DNA from: Sipunculus nudus
Lineage: Eukaryota; Annelida; Sipuncula; Golfingiida; Sipunculidae
Direction: 5' to 3'
Assembly: GCA_026874595.1 (NCBI GenBank)
Contig: CM049318.1
Span: forward strand, 19,018,241-19,082,240
DNA length: 64,000 bases
The notes under the pieces are model-generated. The model saw nothing but the letters and a program-made list of their open reading frames with translations, did not search any database and was not told the DNA's origin. Positions within the stretch are counted from its first letter, which is position 1; each line of letters begins with the position of its first letter. The position numbers and the translations under genes were made by a program. This document shows positions 25,264 to 37,200 of this stretch, piece by piece.

Positions 25264-26385
25264 ACCAACATGGATAAACCAAATAACCAATGGCATCTCC
25301 GGTGTCATCTGCGATGAAAATGTAATGAAATAATGACACGATTTATGTAATGTTCAGCTGGTGCCAATTAATAAACTGGATTCCAGATACTTGTTTAAGA
25401 CCTATGCAGGTCATAGGTCACAGAGTAAAATTGTATGTGGTTAATTTGCCCCATTTGGCTGTGTTGTAATAATCCAAACTGTTTCACACAGATGCAGAGT
25501 TTGGGTTTAACATAACGTGTAATATTGTTGTAAGCAAAATGAAAACAGGATTCAGTCATTCTTTTAAGATGGAGTTATTCAATGACCTTAGAACTTCGTG
25601 GCAGATGTGGAAATAATAGACATTCAACTAGTAAATCCTCATTTTAACACGTCATTAAATGCCGTATATTTTTACTTTATATTTCTAAATTTTAAAATAC
25701 TATTTTATCTTAGTAATATTATTATATTTCTAACAATAAAATGTGATTTTACGTAGTGTTCTAGCTGATCTATGAATGTTTGTGATGAATCCATGTTTGG
25801 TGTATTTGTCCTTGACGTCGCGTAAACGTATCACATCAAGTAATATAAGCCAAGAAATGACGCTTCAATTTCCTATATAACTCATACGAATGATAAAATA
25901 TTAATATATTATATTTATAGTTAGGTAAAGTTGGAGCCTGTTAGCCTGAAATGAACCTAATTTATTTAAACGTAAATGTGGGTTCAGTTGCCACTTATCC
26001 TCCTGAGGTTCAGCCCCGTATAATGCACCTATATACCACACTAGACACTGGTTGACCAAAAAAAAATAATATTGTTACATTTTTTTTTACCCTTGTAGCA
26101 CATTGAACGTATACATGAAGATACGTCCGTGGCAAGGTAATGGCTAAAACAGGATGAGGATGAAAGAGGCTTTCACCTCCCTTAGTACAGCTCCTCTATA
26201 CTTGTGTCGAAAACAGGTCACCCATGGGTCATGGCGCTGACTACCGTAACATTCACCACAATGTATCATCTGAAAACCTAATGGAGATTAAGTTAAAATG
26301 GGAATTTGACCTCTGTTCTCTGACACCAAAGCCGACCTTTGTTTATTCTTCAGTGATATGTCACACATATGTGATGTTTATTCAG
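25264..26385. other. AT-rich non-coding stretch
   Basis: No coding or repeat signal recognised. Confidence 0.5.
26373..26378 (-). promoter_or_regulatory. Poly(A) signal of the C-type lectin gene
   Basis: On the minus strand AATAAA lies within about 10 bases of the TAG stop, implying a very short 3' UTR if used. Confidence 0.45.
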
Positions 26386-26624
26386 CTAAAACACATGTGC
26401 TTCAATCTCACATATTGATCGAAATACCATAAAAGCATAGCTGTCATCCCACGTCCAGTGGGGTTGTGTGAGGGAGAGGTAGTCCTGAGTTTGGTAAGCA
26501 AACCAGTGGTTGTTTGGTTCGCCAGGGCGCAAGTTTGCAAACTTGAGTTTCTCACCTGTGGTGGTCCACACCCATTGTCCTTTAGTCAGGTGATCAGAAC
26601 CAGATGTCCAGTAAGGTCTCCAAC
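26386..26624 (-). CDS. C-type lectin exon 3 (C-terminal half of CTLD)
   Basis: Starts after TTTGTAG with GT (incoming phase 1). It contains YWTSGSD, WVWTTTGE, EPNN, WTWDDS and CEIE followed by AHVF and TAG. Where CTLDs normally have Cys in 'DC' before the WND region, this has DYLSL. At eight residues before the final Cys it has Ala instead of Cys. Confidence 0.85.
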
Positions 26625-28719
26625 CTACAAATAAATATTACTGAAATATTTAAATATCCCTTTGGTGGATGTAACCGCCTCCACTGTTTATATGAATAAC
26701 CTTAATGTGGTTTCTGACGTTTATTATCTAAATATGATCCCTTGTACCTTTAATTAAACTAAGCCAGAACACGCCAATTCCAACGCACACAGGCCGTTCG
26801 TTATGTTTATATCCACATGTTTATAACATACGGGAGGGGGCGCAAAATGATCCTTTCACATTCAGCAACGACATATAGCCGCAAGTCGGACGAACCAGTT
26901 TTGAAAAAGGCGTTTTGCAGCTAGTGACCCTTTAACTTCCGCACATATCTAGCCATCCAACTTTGGCTACATGGGTTTTCGGTTTGCCAACAGTGGCGCA
27001 TGTACCTTGTTTACTAACAGCTTGTAGATGTAACTCATACATCCATCGCTGTGTCAGTATGAGAACTGTTTGTAATAGGAATGATCTAAATGTCTTTAAT
27101 ATGTACTTATAGTACATATATGTACTAATATGAAATCAGATAAATGCTACAAAAACTGTATGTGCACATCTGGCTTTAGCAAACCAACCCTGATTTAAAT
27201 ACACTAGTATGTCACTTCCTCCCGGAGACACTGAACTGTTTTATGAAATTTTACTTAAAAGTTATTAAATAAAGGTAAAAAATCAGACCCTTCCCCACTG
27301 ATTTCTAAATGAAAGTTGCTGAGAAACCAAAGATTTTTGCCTTATATTTCGAAATATGGCGGTAATAGTCAACGCAAACTTAAACGGGTTTTATATGCAT
27401 GGTGCCTTAACTAACAATCGATGTGAGAAAATGCCAATGTTCTCCTAAACGTTTATAAATCGAAAGGGACACAGAAGAAATTATGAATTTTATTTATCCT
27501 AAGAAAATTTATAAACTTTTTCAATTTTTATATCAAAGTTCAGAGCAGCATTGAACGGGCTAGGTGCATTTTTGGGGCCATACGATATATTTGATAAAAA
27601 TGTTTTGATTATGGAAACTTTACTTATCACTCGATATAGCATAGTTTTACATAGCAAATATTCATATATCATATTTTCACCAATTATTATGCATTTGGAA
27701 ATAATTCTTTGGCCACTAGTCAGTAATGATCATTATATGGTCACCATTATATTAAGTTCAACAAAACTACTCTTTGTCTTTACTTATCCTTGAATACCTG
27801 ACGGAGATGATCTGATTCGTTCTGTGTTTCTATGCTGAGTAAACCAGCAGATGTTTCGTTGCAAGCCACTCTTGCCAGGTGCCATGTCAATATCTTGACA
27901 TTTTCCATGTAGCAAGATACCCGTTCAGGTTCTGTCCGGTCTCTGAAAGGATGGGCGAACCCGCGTGGACATTTCATCGATTCTGAAATATTTACAGATC
28001 AGTAATGTATATACAGTAAAATCTCGCTAATATGACAGGTTCTAGGACCCCAAAGTGGTTATACTACTCGACCGAAAGAAAAATATTGTTCTCATCGACA
28101 GCCTGGTTGTTTTACGCATTTGTGGTCAATACATTTCCCCATTGTCGATAGGACAGTGTCGTCACCACACAAATATTTAAACGTTATTATTCTGGGGGGG
28201 GGGGGGGGAATACTCCAAAATTGATTCTATATTTGCGTAATACATAAGAATTGAAATTTATTCACTGTTTTAATAAAAGTAAATACACACCTCTCAGAGT
28301 CTTTGCCTTCATCCGACCCGCATTCATGACCATGTTCATGACTGTGGCCAGATTACCAAAATTCCCGAACATTTAGGAGTTGTTTCCTCGGATACAATGA
28401 CAGGGGCATCTATTTTTCTGCTGCACGACGCCACTGCCGTTACATGCGTTTATTCCTGTATTATCACGAAAATATCAGCATAAAAGTGTTCTGGAACGGA
28501 AATGTTTTGAAAGATTAGAAGTATAAGACTATATATAATTATACGGCAATATACGGTTCGTGTCTGAAAGCATATAGGGAATTTGCGTCTAGTCCCGTTT
28601 ATTCCCTTCATATCTTGCTTGCAGAAGTGCATATCTGGTATATTTTTATACTCACCAGGAACTACAAACACGAATAGAAAAATTATTTCCTTTCTGCAGA
28701 ACATATCCAATGGTCGCAT
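26386..28719 (-). CDS. Secreted C-type lectin-like protein (three exons seen)
   Basis: Exon 1 (28719-28656) encodes MRPLDMFCRKEIIFLF and VFVVP, a signal peptide, and ends at a strong donor (CCTG|GTGAGT), phase 1. Exon 2 (27982 to about 27784/27798) accepts phase 1 and encodes the first half of a C-type lectin domain: KCPRGFAHPF, SCYMENVKILTWHLARVAC and LLSIETQNESDHL. Exon 3 (26624-26386) encodes the second half: WRPYWTSGSDHLTKGQWVW, the calcium/sugar motif EPN in GEPNNHW, WTWDDS and the final CEIE, then a stop. The protein is about 165 residues with no membrane segment, so it is probably a secreted recognition lectin. EPN predicts mannose-type specificity by family rule. Two oddities: the usual internal disulphide cysteines are absent, and the exon 2 donors do not give the phase 1 that exon 3 needs, so a small exon is missed or a base is missing. 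Confidence 0.8.
27784..27982 (-). CDS. C-type lectin exon 2 (N-terminal half of CTLD)
   Basis: Starts after TATTTCAG with AA, completing a Glu codon. It shows the CTLD hallmarks CP.GF, the first Cys pair region SCY, TWHLARVAC and LLSIET. Possible donors are GATAA|GTAAAG (end 27784, phase 2) or CGTCAG|GTATTC (end 27798, phase 0). Neither matches exon 3. Confidence 0.8.
28020..28075. repeat. Interspersed-repeat end (TACAGTAAAATCTCG-type)
   Basis: The sequence around TACAGTAAAATCTCGCTAAT resembles the termini of common invertebrate MITEs (compare 38.15, 42.15 and 48.48 kb). Extent not resolved. Confidence 0.35.
28656..28719 (-). CDS. C-type lectin exon 1 (signal peptide)
   Basis: Twenty-one codons plus one base. 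A positively charged start, then IIFLFVFVV hydrophobic core and Pro. The donor GTGAGT is ideal. The start could also be the internal Met at codon 6, which would give a more typical signal peptide length. Confidence 0.75.
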
Positions 28720-29783
28720 CAGGTGGGTTGTTGATGTCTGGACTAAATACTCATACCGATATACGGGTATAGTGTTCGCTTTGGGAATGATTTAAATCTA
28801 AATATATTGTGAAGAGTGTGGCGGTATGCACTGTGATATTAAATTAATCAAACATGGCAAGATAAAAAGATAAAATATGGGTTTTAGCTTAATTCATTTT
28901 CAAAAGTACAATTTTCTTTGGTCACATTTCATCGGATATTTTGAAAGCGTTATATGCATAGATGTGTATTCAATGATAGCATTTATTACTTAGTGATGCA
29001 CCCATTATAGATTTGTCAGATGTATTTGTTTTAAACATTTAACTTTAAATCTTAATGGATCTGACATTTTGCTACGCTGTCTTATAGGTATTAGATTGTG
29101 ACAGCAAAATCACATCATGGAATGTTCGATTCAATATACTGTCAGTTGATTTGACGATGTATAATGAAGAATTGTTCACATGGTAATATATATAATACCG
29201 CAATGTAAATAGAAAGCAACACACGGCTGTTTGTTGAAACTTTGGGATCATTCTTCCCTTGTTAACAAACGTATGCATTTGTTCAAATGCATAAATGACA
29301 ATTCATCATATTATTTCTAGTATAAAATTCCTGATATTTATGAATTTTTATGTTAACTGCAAGAAGTCCAGGGGTTAAGCAGCATAACCATTGGAATTGT
29401 GTAAAAGTGAAAGAAGCATGAAACTTGGCATGGTATATTTCTTCAGACCAATTTGAATATTTTCAGATATGAGGCAAGCTAAACTCTATCTTGGTCAGAC
29501 TCCAATATGGCGGCCACCTCATAACAGTCACAGTGTTCGAATACTAAAAATTGTGTGTGTACTAAATTTCAGCACAGTATTAAACAAATAAGTTTCACCT
29601 GTCAATGTGCAGGTAAAAAAAGGAATTTTAGCACAATCTCAATTCCAGCAAAACCAGAATTTATTTACAAAGTCATTATACAGACTTGAAACCTTCATGC
29701 ATGAATGAATCTCTCCAACTTAAGGCATAGAAATAGTGCACTTGCTATGCAATTTAAGAAAAAGGAAACGGGATTTATATATT

Positions 29784-29850
<67 letters not shown>

Positions 29851-32170
29851 TGCGGCCATCTCTAAAGGCAAAAACCATCTAATACTTATATACTTATAAA
29901 GAGAATTTTGTCCACTTTTGTCTTCAATGTTCTCTGAAGCCGCGTTGTGTATGACACTGTGTTATACCTCATTTTAAAGCTTATTGTTCTCAAAGTGAGC
30001 TCGCCGATATGAGAATAAATAATTTGTAATGTACACATCATTTGAGTGATTTTTGCGTAGTTTTAAGATTGCTTGGAGGCTTCCACCTAAAACAGCCGGA
30101 CTGCCTTCGGCAAAGACGGGATTGCCTCCGTGCACGTCTGGTGATCTACACAACACTAGCATGCAGGCGTGTGACACAATCGCAGGATTAAGGTATATTG
30201 TGCATAAGAATAACCCCTGCTGTCAATGACAGATATAAGCATGTTTGGCCTGACATTTGACCCAGTCACTTGGCCGCTTGCATTGTCGGGAAATGTATAA
30301 AAAACATGTGACTCTTGATTTACGAAAAGTAGGGGTCCAATCCAGGAAGGTTAATGATAATACCTAATAAAAGTCCCAAGGTCTTAGAAGGGGGGTCCAG
30401 GCCGCAAAAGTGTCTGAAAACCTAAAAAAAAAGGTTGCGGCGGCAGAGACGGCGGGGGGGGGGGGAGAGTCCAGACCCCCTTGAGCCAAAATTTCTCATC
30501 TCATTTAATCCCCCCCCCCCCAAGCCCGATAAAAAAGGACGGTTATCGGGTTTATCAGCTAGTATATTTATAAATTTTATTTGAATTTTGCTTCTCAACT
30601 TCAAAATCAGTTGGTTCTATGCTTTGTCATTTCTTCTAACAGTAAATTGTTATTTATCCAAGCTATCCCAGCAGTTATCCCTTAACTGTAGAAAAGAACA
30701 GAATAGAAGTTTTTTTTTTTTAGGAAAAGGCCTCAGGCCCAAAGTTCCAACATTCAATATTGATTCAATCAAATAATTGCATAGATATTATATAAATGCA
30801 TACCTTAGTACAGAATGTGTCTTTATAGCCTTCTAACTTATAAGATATAATTTATACATCAATTATTCTTCGTCTCCTAAAAAGAAATCATATACATATG
30901 CAGCAACATTTATTATTTCAAAACGATTGGGTAAATTGAATAATTTAATAAAATTGTGTTCACTTGGATAATGTAAGTCTCGTCTGAAGTACCTTAACCC
31001 CAAATCATTATATACTTCACATTCTTGCTTAACGTGAGCTAGCTCCATCCTCAATAATATTGTATCCATGATGTAATCTATATTTACATATCCTCTCTGC
31101 GTGAGATATATCATTTAGGAGACCCATTTCTTTAACCAAATCATGATTCGAACAAGTATATAGCAATTGCTGTACGATGTTTCTCACGTGGAGTACAATA
31201 TACTTACCTTTTAAGGGATAGCATATATTTAGATTTTAAAGCACCATAATAATATAGTTTACTACACAACTCAATATCACTATGCCATTTTTGAATGGCC
31301 ATGTATTTTGTTATCATTTCAATTTCTTTTTTTTTAGTTATTTACATCTCCAACATACTGTGCCATCCAAAAATAACCCAAGACCAGACTCGAACAGCAA
31401 TGATCTTATATGAGATACCCAATTTGATTTAACACTGTAGTCTAAATTCATCAACATGTTTGCAAAACTTGCTGTTGTTGAGTTTTGACCAAGATAATTT
31501 TGCACAGAATGTAACACCGAGATATGATCCACTGCAAGATGCATATTTACTAACATAAGTTTCCGGTAGAAGGTAAATAAAAGGGACTGATACTTTACAA
31601 AGGCACCAGGTATTATAAGCAAACATATTAGAAGAATCTTTCAATACATTGTAATTTCATAGCTAATTTTCATATAAAATCCACATTACCCCAGCGGTCA
31701 CATATTAGTACAATTGAAAACCACTAGAGGGCCATCTTTACCGCTCCATAGGATAAAGTAATACAAGCTCTGCCCACCATATGAAAAAAAAATCAATATT
31801 AACAACAACCTTTCCTAAACGTTTCGACTGTCATTAAAGCAGGTGTTAATATAAATACGGTATGATTATGGCAAATTTTGCATAAACAAGGAAGTTTACA
31901 TAAAGCAAATTTTACTATCACCTCATTTATTTGATGGGTGTTAAACTCACACTATTGTGTCTAATCACATGTTTTTATAGAGCACATATAAAACAGAATA
32001 GTCAACATTCCGATGAAAGCCTCTTCTCCTGCCCTACATGTCAATCATTAAACATACACCGCGTGTTTTATTTTTCTGAACAAGGAAGCGAATCATGCTC
32101 TACTGTCAATGTTACACTCTGAAGTACCAGATAAGGACACCGACGTTCTTAATGGATCACACCCATAAAG
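28720..32170. other. Intergenic stretch between divergent genes
   Basis: This separates the minus-strand lectin from the plus-strand receptor phosphatase, a head-to-head arrangement, so both promoters should lie here. I recognise no defined promoter motif. Simple sequence includes (TA)n at 29792-29848, a poly-G tract near 30452-30464 and poly-C near 30509-30520. Confidence 0.55.
29792..29848. repeat. (TA)n microsatellite
   Basis: Nearly pure AT alternation of about 57 bases. Confidence 0.95.
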
Positions 32171-32228
32171 ATGTCGGGAATAGCACTCCGTGTGACAGCT
32201 GTCATTTGTCTTCTCAGTGTGGCAGAAG
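32171..32228 (+). CDS. RPTP exon 1: signal peptide
   Basis: [19 protein letters not shown], a short signal peptide with a hydrophobic core, then donor GAAG|GTAGGT, phase 1. The ATG at 32171 is chosen because it gives the signal peptide and joins exon 2 in phase. Confidence 0.85.
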
Positions 32229-33219
32229 GTAGGTGTTTTATGTGGAAAGAATTGTCTTTCTTTCAAAAACCTCAAACTCATACCTTATAAGCTGAGTTTA
32301 CCTTTCAAGCTAATTTTACGGTTCCACTGATTAAAGGAGGCTTTGAATAATACAAACTGATCACATTATTTACCAGCCAATAATACTATCACTACTATAG
32401 TACAATAATCTAATATTATATAACACAGCATAATTAAATACAGTTATAAAACATAAATCAATATAATGAAAGATAAATTGTGACTTTATATATTTATATA
32501 TATATATGTTTATATATTTATATATTTATATCTACAACATTTTAGATGATATGAAAAAACAGTATTATCTGAGGAGAGGAGATTCTGTGTTTTAAAATAA
32601 AAAAAAGTGCAACACAGATTGTTATCACATGAGTCCAAAGGAGCAGTGATTAATAATTTATGTTAATTTCAGATTAAACTAAGTTTAAGAGTACATTACA
32701 GCGTAATGTTTTATTGACATGTTTCTTCTGAAATTCCGCAATATAAACCTGCATAATTTTGCTCTGGAAAGAAAAAAAAATACAGAACATCATATTTCAT
32801 GTTATCCTATGTGTAACATAATTTAGTAATAAGTACTAAAACATAAATAAATATGAAAAAGGTACCTATACTTACCTATATATATATATATATATGTTCT
32901 TATTTGTACCTTCCGAATTTATGGTCTTTTAATCTCCAGGATCGCACAGTTCAGGGTATGCTTTTGTGATGTGATATGATATGCTCTTAGCTCACCCCAG
33001 ATCAAATAATGTTGTTTCTTCAAAGTTCTATACAATAAAAAGAAAAATATACATGCTCACATAATAATTATCTACATATATACATATTTACCTACTTTTG
33101 CCTGCTGCCGTTCATATACGTTATATTAGCATACGTTTACAGGCATGTCTCGGTTACACAACTTATGTATCAAAGGAACATATACTCGTATTTGTCTGCA
33201 TACGAGATCAGGGGGGAAA

Positions 33220-33261
<42 letters not shown>

Positions 33262-33565
33262 ATATATATAATTGCCCTACGCCAATACCCTTATCCAATC
33301 CTTCTATTACGCTGATCAGTCCTTATAAACATGGGTATTTAAATAAAGCCCTCTTTGTCTAGTTGTCATCAAATGTTTATAGGCGAGTTACCTATGGTGG
33401 TTATGGGTTAATAATCAGTGCAACAAACATATTGAGGGTTTCGGGCTCTGATGTGTCCATGTATGATGTAGTAAAAAGGCAGTGACGGAATCTAATCTTA
33501 AATCAGAAAACAAATAATATATTATATACAGTGAATTCTGGTTTTGCCACAACCCCGATCACCCC

Positions 33566-33618
<53 letters not shown>

Positions 33619-34254
33619 ACGTGTACTGTCATTAGTATCCGTTTCACAATGTTTTTATCAAAAGGAATATCTTTAACTGGGGTTATAATTTTTTTTGTAT
33701 TATCAAGTAATTCGATACCAAGTGCTACGCTCAGGGGTTGAGCAGGCATATGTTGACAGACATGCACCGTTCACACAAAGACTATATCCAAAACATATGC
33801 CCGTGGAAATGTACATAGGTCCCAACCTGAAAACATAGGAATATATTTAGAAGGACCTTCGCAGGATGTTTTTCTTCAACTACAAACCTTGGGTGCGCCT
33901 CGAATACATTTGCGCGCCCCTTATGTGACGATTTGAAGATCTGTGTTATTTGCACTGTTAATATAGTACTTGTCCCAAGTCAATGGCTAGTGTGTTTACC
34001 GAACCAACTCACCTCTTATACGAGGATAATATTCAAACACGAGTGTTTGCCCTTAATCTGCTTTGTTCTTTTTTCCACCCTCTTTAACATTGCGAGATCT
34101 GTATAAATGTACTTAACACAATGTGCATAATGACCAAGTGTCATTAGTGAAGTCAGGCTTCTGGTGATCTCAGACCCCTTAAAAAATAAATGGCAAATCG
34201 TTCATAGACCCAGGCTCCAATTGCATCCAAGCTATATTTTAATTAATCACACTC

Positions 34255-34296
<42 letters not shown>

Positions 34297-37200
34297 GTTG
34301 ACCTATTTTAGGGGTTTAATCAGGGTTCAATTCAAATATTGGTTAAAAAATATTATTTCAATATTGTTTGTCCAGACATGCAAGTACTAACATTGATGAT
34401 AATCTGAGCATAACATCCGCACAATTTAAAAGTATTCGTTCAATGCTTTAATCAGTGGAAACTGTTAACCCAAATGAATGTATATATTTCTCACGATTAA
34501 TTTGACCGGGATATGATTGTTTGGACGAAACTTTAATTTTATCTAATACAGAACTATATAATTTGTGTTGAAAATAGATATGATTTTATATTAAAAAAAT
34601 TAAATGTTTACGTTTCGAAATACGACGTATGAGTTAGTTGTTGTTAAATAAAGTATTCATTTACAAAATAGTGAATGTAAACATATCTTATGCACGAAAC
34701 GTCCTGTTACCTTACTCAACCGTGAGAGCGAGCATCCCACCATAAGTGAAATAGTTTTAATTGTAAAAGTCTGAGGTTATATGATTTTAAAGGAACAATA
34801 ATATTAAAATAACATAGAATGATGAATAAGGTCATGTACCATTAAACATTACAAAAATTAAATACATTAACTGGTTTTAGAAAATTAAGCATAGATCCTA
34901 GAAATTTATATCTGCTGTATAACTCTCGAAACAGAACCGAATCATTTTATGTTACTCTTTTTGTAAAGGTACTGCCTCGTTGGTGAAAAACACAACTTAC
35001 CAAATCTCTACGTTTAGCGTACAGATAGCTCGCTTTGCACAGGACGGAAGGTATAACTGTCATTATGATTTCTCCTGTACGCGGAACCACCTGGAGCCCT
35101 GGTGGGCCGTCGATCTCGGAGCACAATTCAGGATCGAGTCTGTACAGGTGATTCCTCGTGGATACGCGGGTGAGTCTACCGCAACTCACGTATTAATTAT
35201 TTACACAATATTTATTTATGTTTGCTTTAAAAAATTAAGTTGCCTAAAAGTTGCATGTGTTTTGTCAAGAATCGATCTCAATCAAGCCTTACTTGCTTCA
35301 CCAGGTTAATTGCACATCGGAGAATGTATTGGCTCTTTCAAAACATGTTTGTAGTTAAAAGATACCCTACGTTTGATTAAAAAGTAAATTATAATGCCAA
35401 CATGTATTAATGATGAACTGTGATGTCAACCACATGTTTGTGTGACAAGAAAGATATAATAATAACAAAATATTTCACCAAATTATGATTTTAAGACGAG
35501 ACGATAAGACATTAACATGATACTGCTTAATACTTGTCCTTCTGTGAATGGTGTTGTTATCATCATTATTATTACTATTGTTAAAACCATTATACATGTA
35601 TTGTCCTAAGTGCAATTGATTTTTGTCTTGTTCTAATTTTATTCTTTCCTTTTGTTGTTATTTATCCGATGTCACTTATTTTAAAGATTGGTATTCTGGA
35701 GATTTCACAGTCCTGGTGGGATCGGAGAGGTATTCACTTGATGTTAGGGAGAGGTTTATGGAATGCTTGTCCGGATCTGGATATCAGAGTCAACCTGTGG
35801 AATGTAAGGAAATGCTTGTCGGCAGACATGTCGTTGTTCAGAGAGAAAGAAATGGAAATGTGGAACAGAGTCTTTGTCTGTGTGAAGTACCAATATCAGC
35901 AGGTAAAAATCAGGGTGTTCATGACACTTTAATTAATTATCGAAAGGGTAAGCAACGCTTCATTCGTAAACATAAAGCCATCCAAAATATTACGAACATA
36001 TAGTTCTTTACCTCACACTTTTCAAGATTTGTGAAGTGAAAATAAATTTGATAACTCATAATAATGTTACAGGTGTCTGTTTTTTTTTTTTTTTGTTTTT
36101 TTTTTTGTGCGCAGGAGTATTAAATGTGCCTGTTGACATTCTGATTCGTGTAGCGCAGGCATAGTTCGTTGCTATTTTTCGGATGAGAAGCTTTAAATTA
36201 GGGGATGTGTTTAGAGCCGGCAGAAAGGAATATACCACTAAGTGTGTTACTTTCTCGTCAGTTTTGGACCTTTTTCCGATAATTGCAGTGGTGACAGATA
36301 TTCGACGGATTTTATAGTGATTTAATACGGACTGTCTTCAGTTTGCCTTTAGATTATTACTATTTACGTGGATTATTAACGTTAAAGGACTGTAAGCTGT
36401 GACAGTGGTAGAATCCAGAAATCAAAGCCTAGGATCCGGAAACTCTGGTGCTGTACATTTTATTGTAATACTATGTAATTGTATTGATTTAGTGTATTGT
36501 AATGTTAGGATTGTTTTAGAATAAATTATAATTATTTGTTAACAAAAAACCAATGACCTCTTTATTCATTCCCCTAGACAATTCACGCTGCAGAATCTGA
36601 TTTTTTTTTCTCCGTAACAAAATTTGCGATGATCACGATTACGTGATCTGTTGTTATTAGGTTCCGTAACAATAATCAAATGAGCATGAATGATAATTTT
36701 TAAAAATAATCCTAGACGTGTACGTCTTGTTAAGTATTGTTCTTTGTCTTTTTTTTTAGTTTTTGTAGCATGTCCTAATGGTACGTGGGATGTTCAGTGC
36801 ACCAGACCATGTCTTAACAAATGTGGTGCGAGTGGCTGCCACAGGAACAACGGCACATGCTATAGTAAGTTTGCCCGAACAGCCCATGTCTGTTTTTCTA
36901 ACTTTTAGAAGCTGCTCCATTTCATGGGACAAAAGCAAATCCAATTAGAAATATTTTCAAACCCGTTTTATATGAGCACAAATTAAACTATCAGTTAATC
37001 TTCTTCTGACGTGGTTTCAAGTCTTTTTCTAACTATGGAAAGTCGTTTTAACACGTCGTTTTAAAATTTGTTCAGAAATGTTGTGCTCGTAGTAAAATGT
37101 GTTGGTTCACGTCTGAAAAGCACCGTGGCAATTGTCACACAAGTATGAGCACTTTTGTTTTTTGCTGAAAATGTTGAAAATGATTCATTTACCAAAATTA

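Larger units (their letters stand above)
32229..34968 (+). other. RPTP intron 1
   Basis: A 2.7 kb first intron, AT-rich, with (TA)n at 33222-33271 and 34255-34294 and (CT)n at 33569-33615. No gene recognised inside. A long first intron is a usual place for enhancers, but no site can be named. Confidence 0.7.

Noticed and set aside
36242-36680. Possible solo LTR (TGTGTTAC...CCGTAACA) with internal AATAAA
   Set aside because: The flanking bases do not form a target-site duplication and the end is ambiguous between two CCGTAACA copies.
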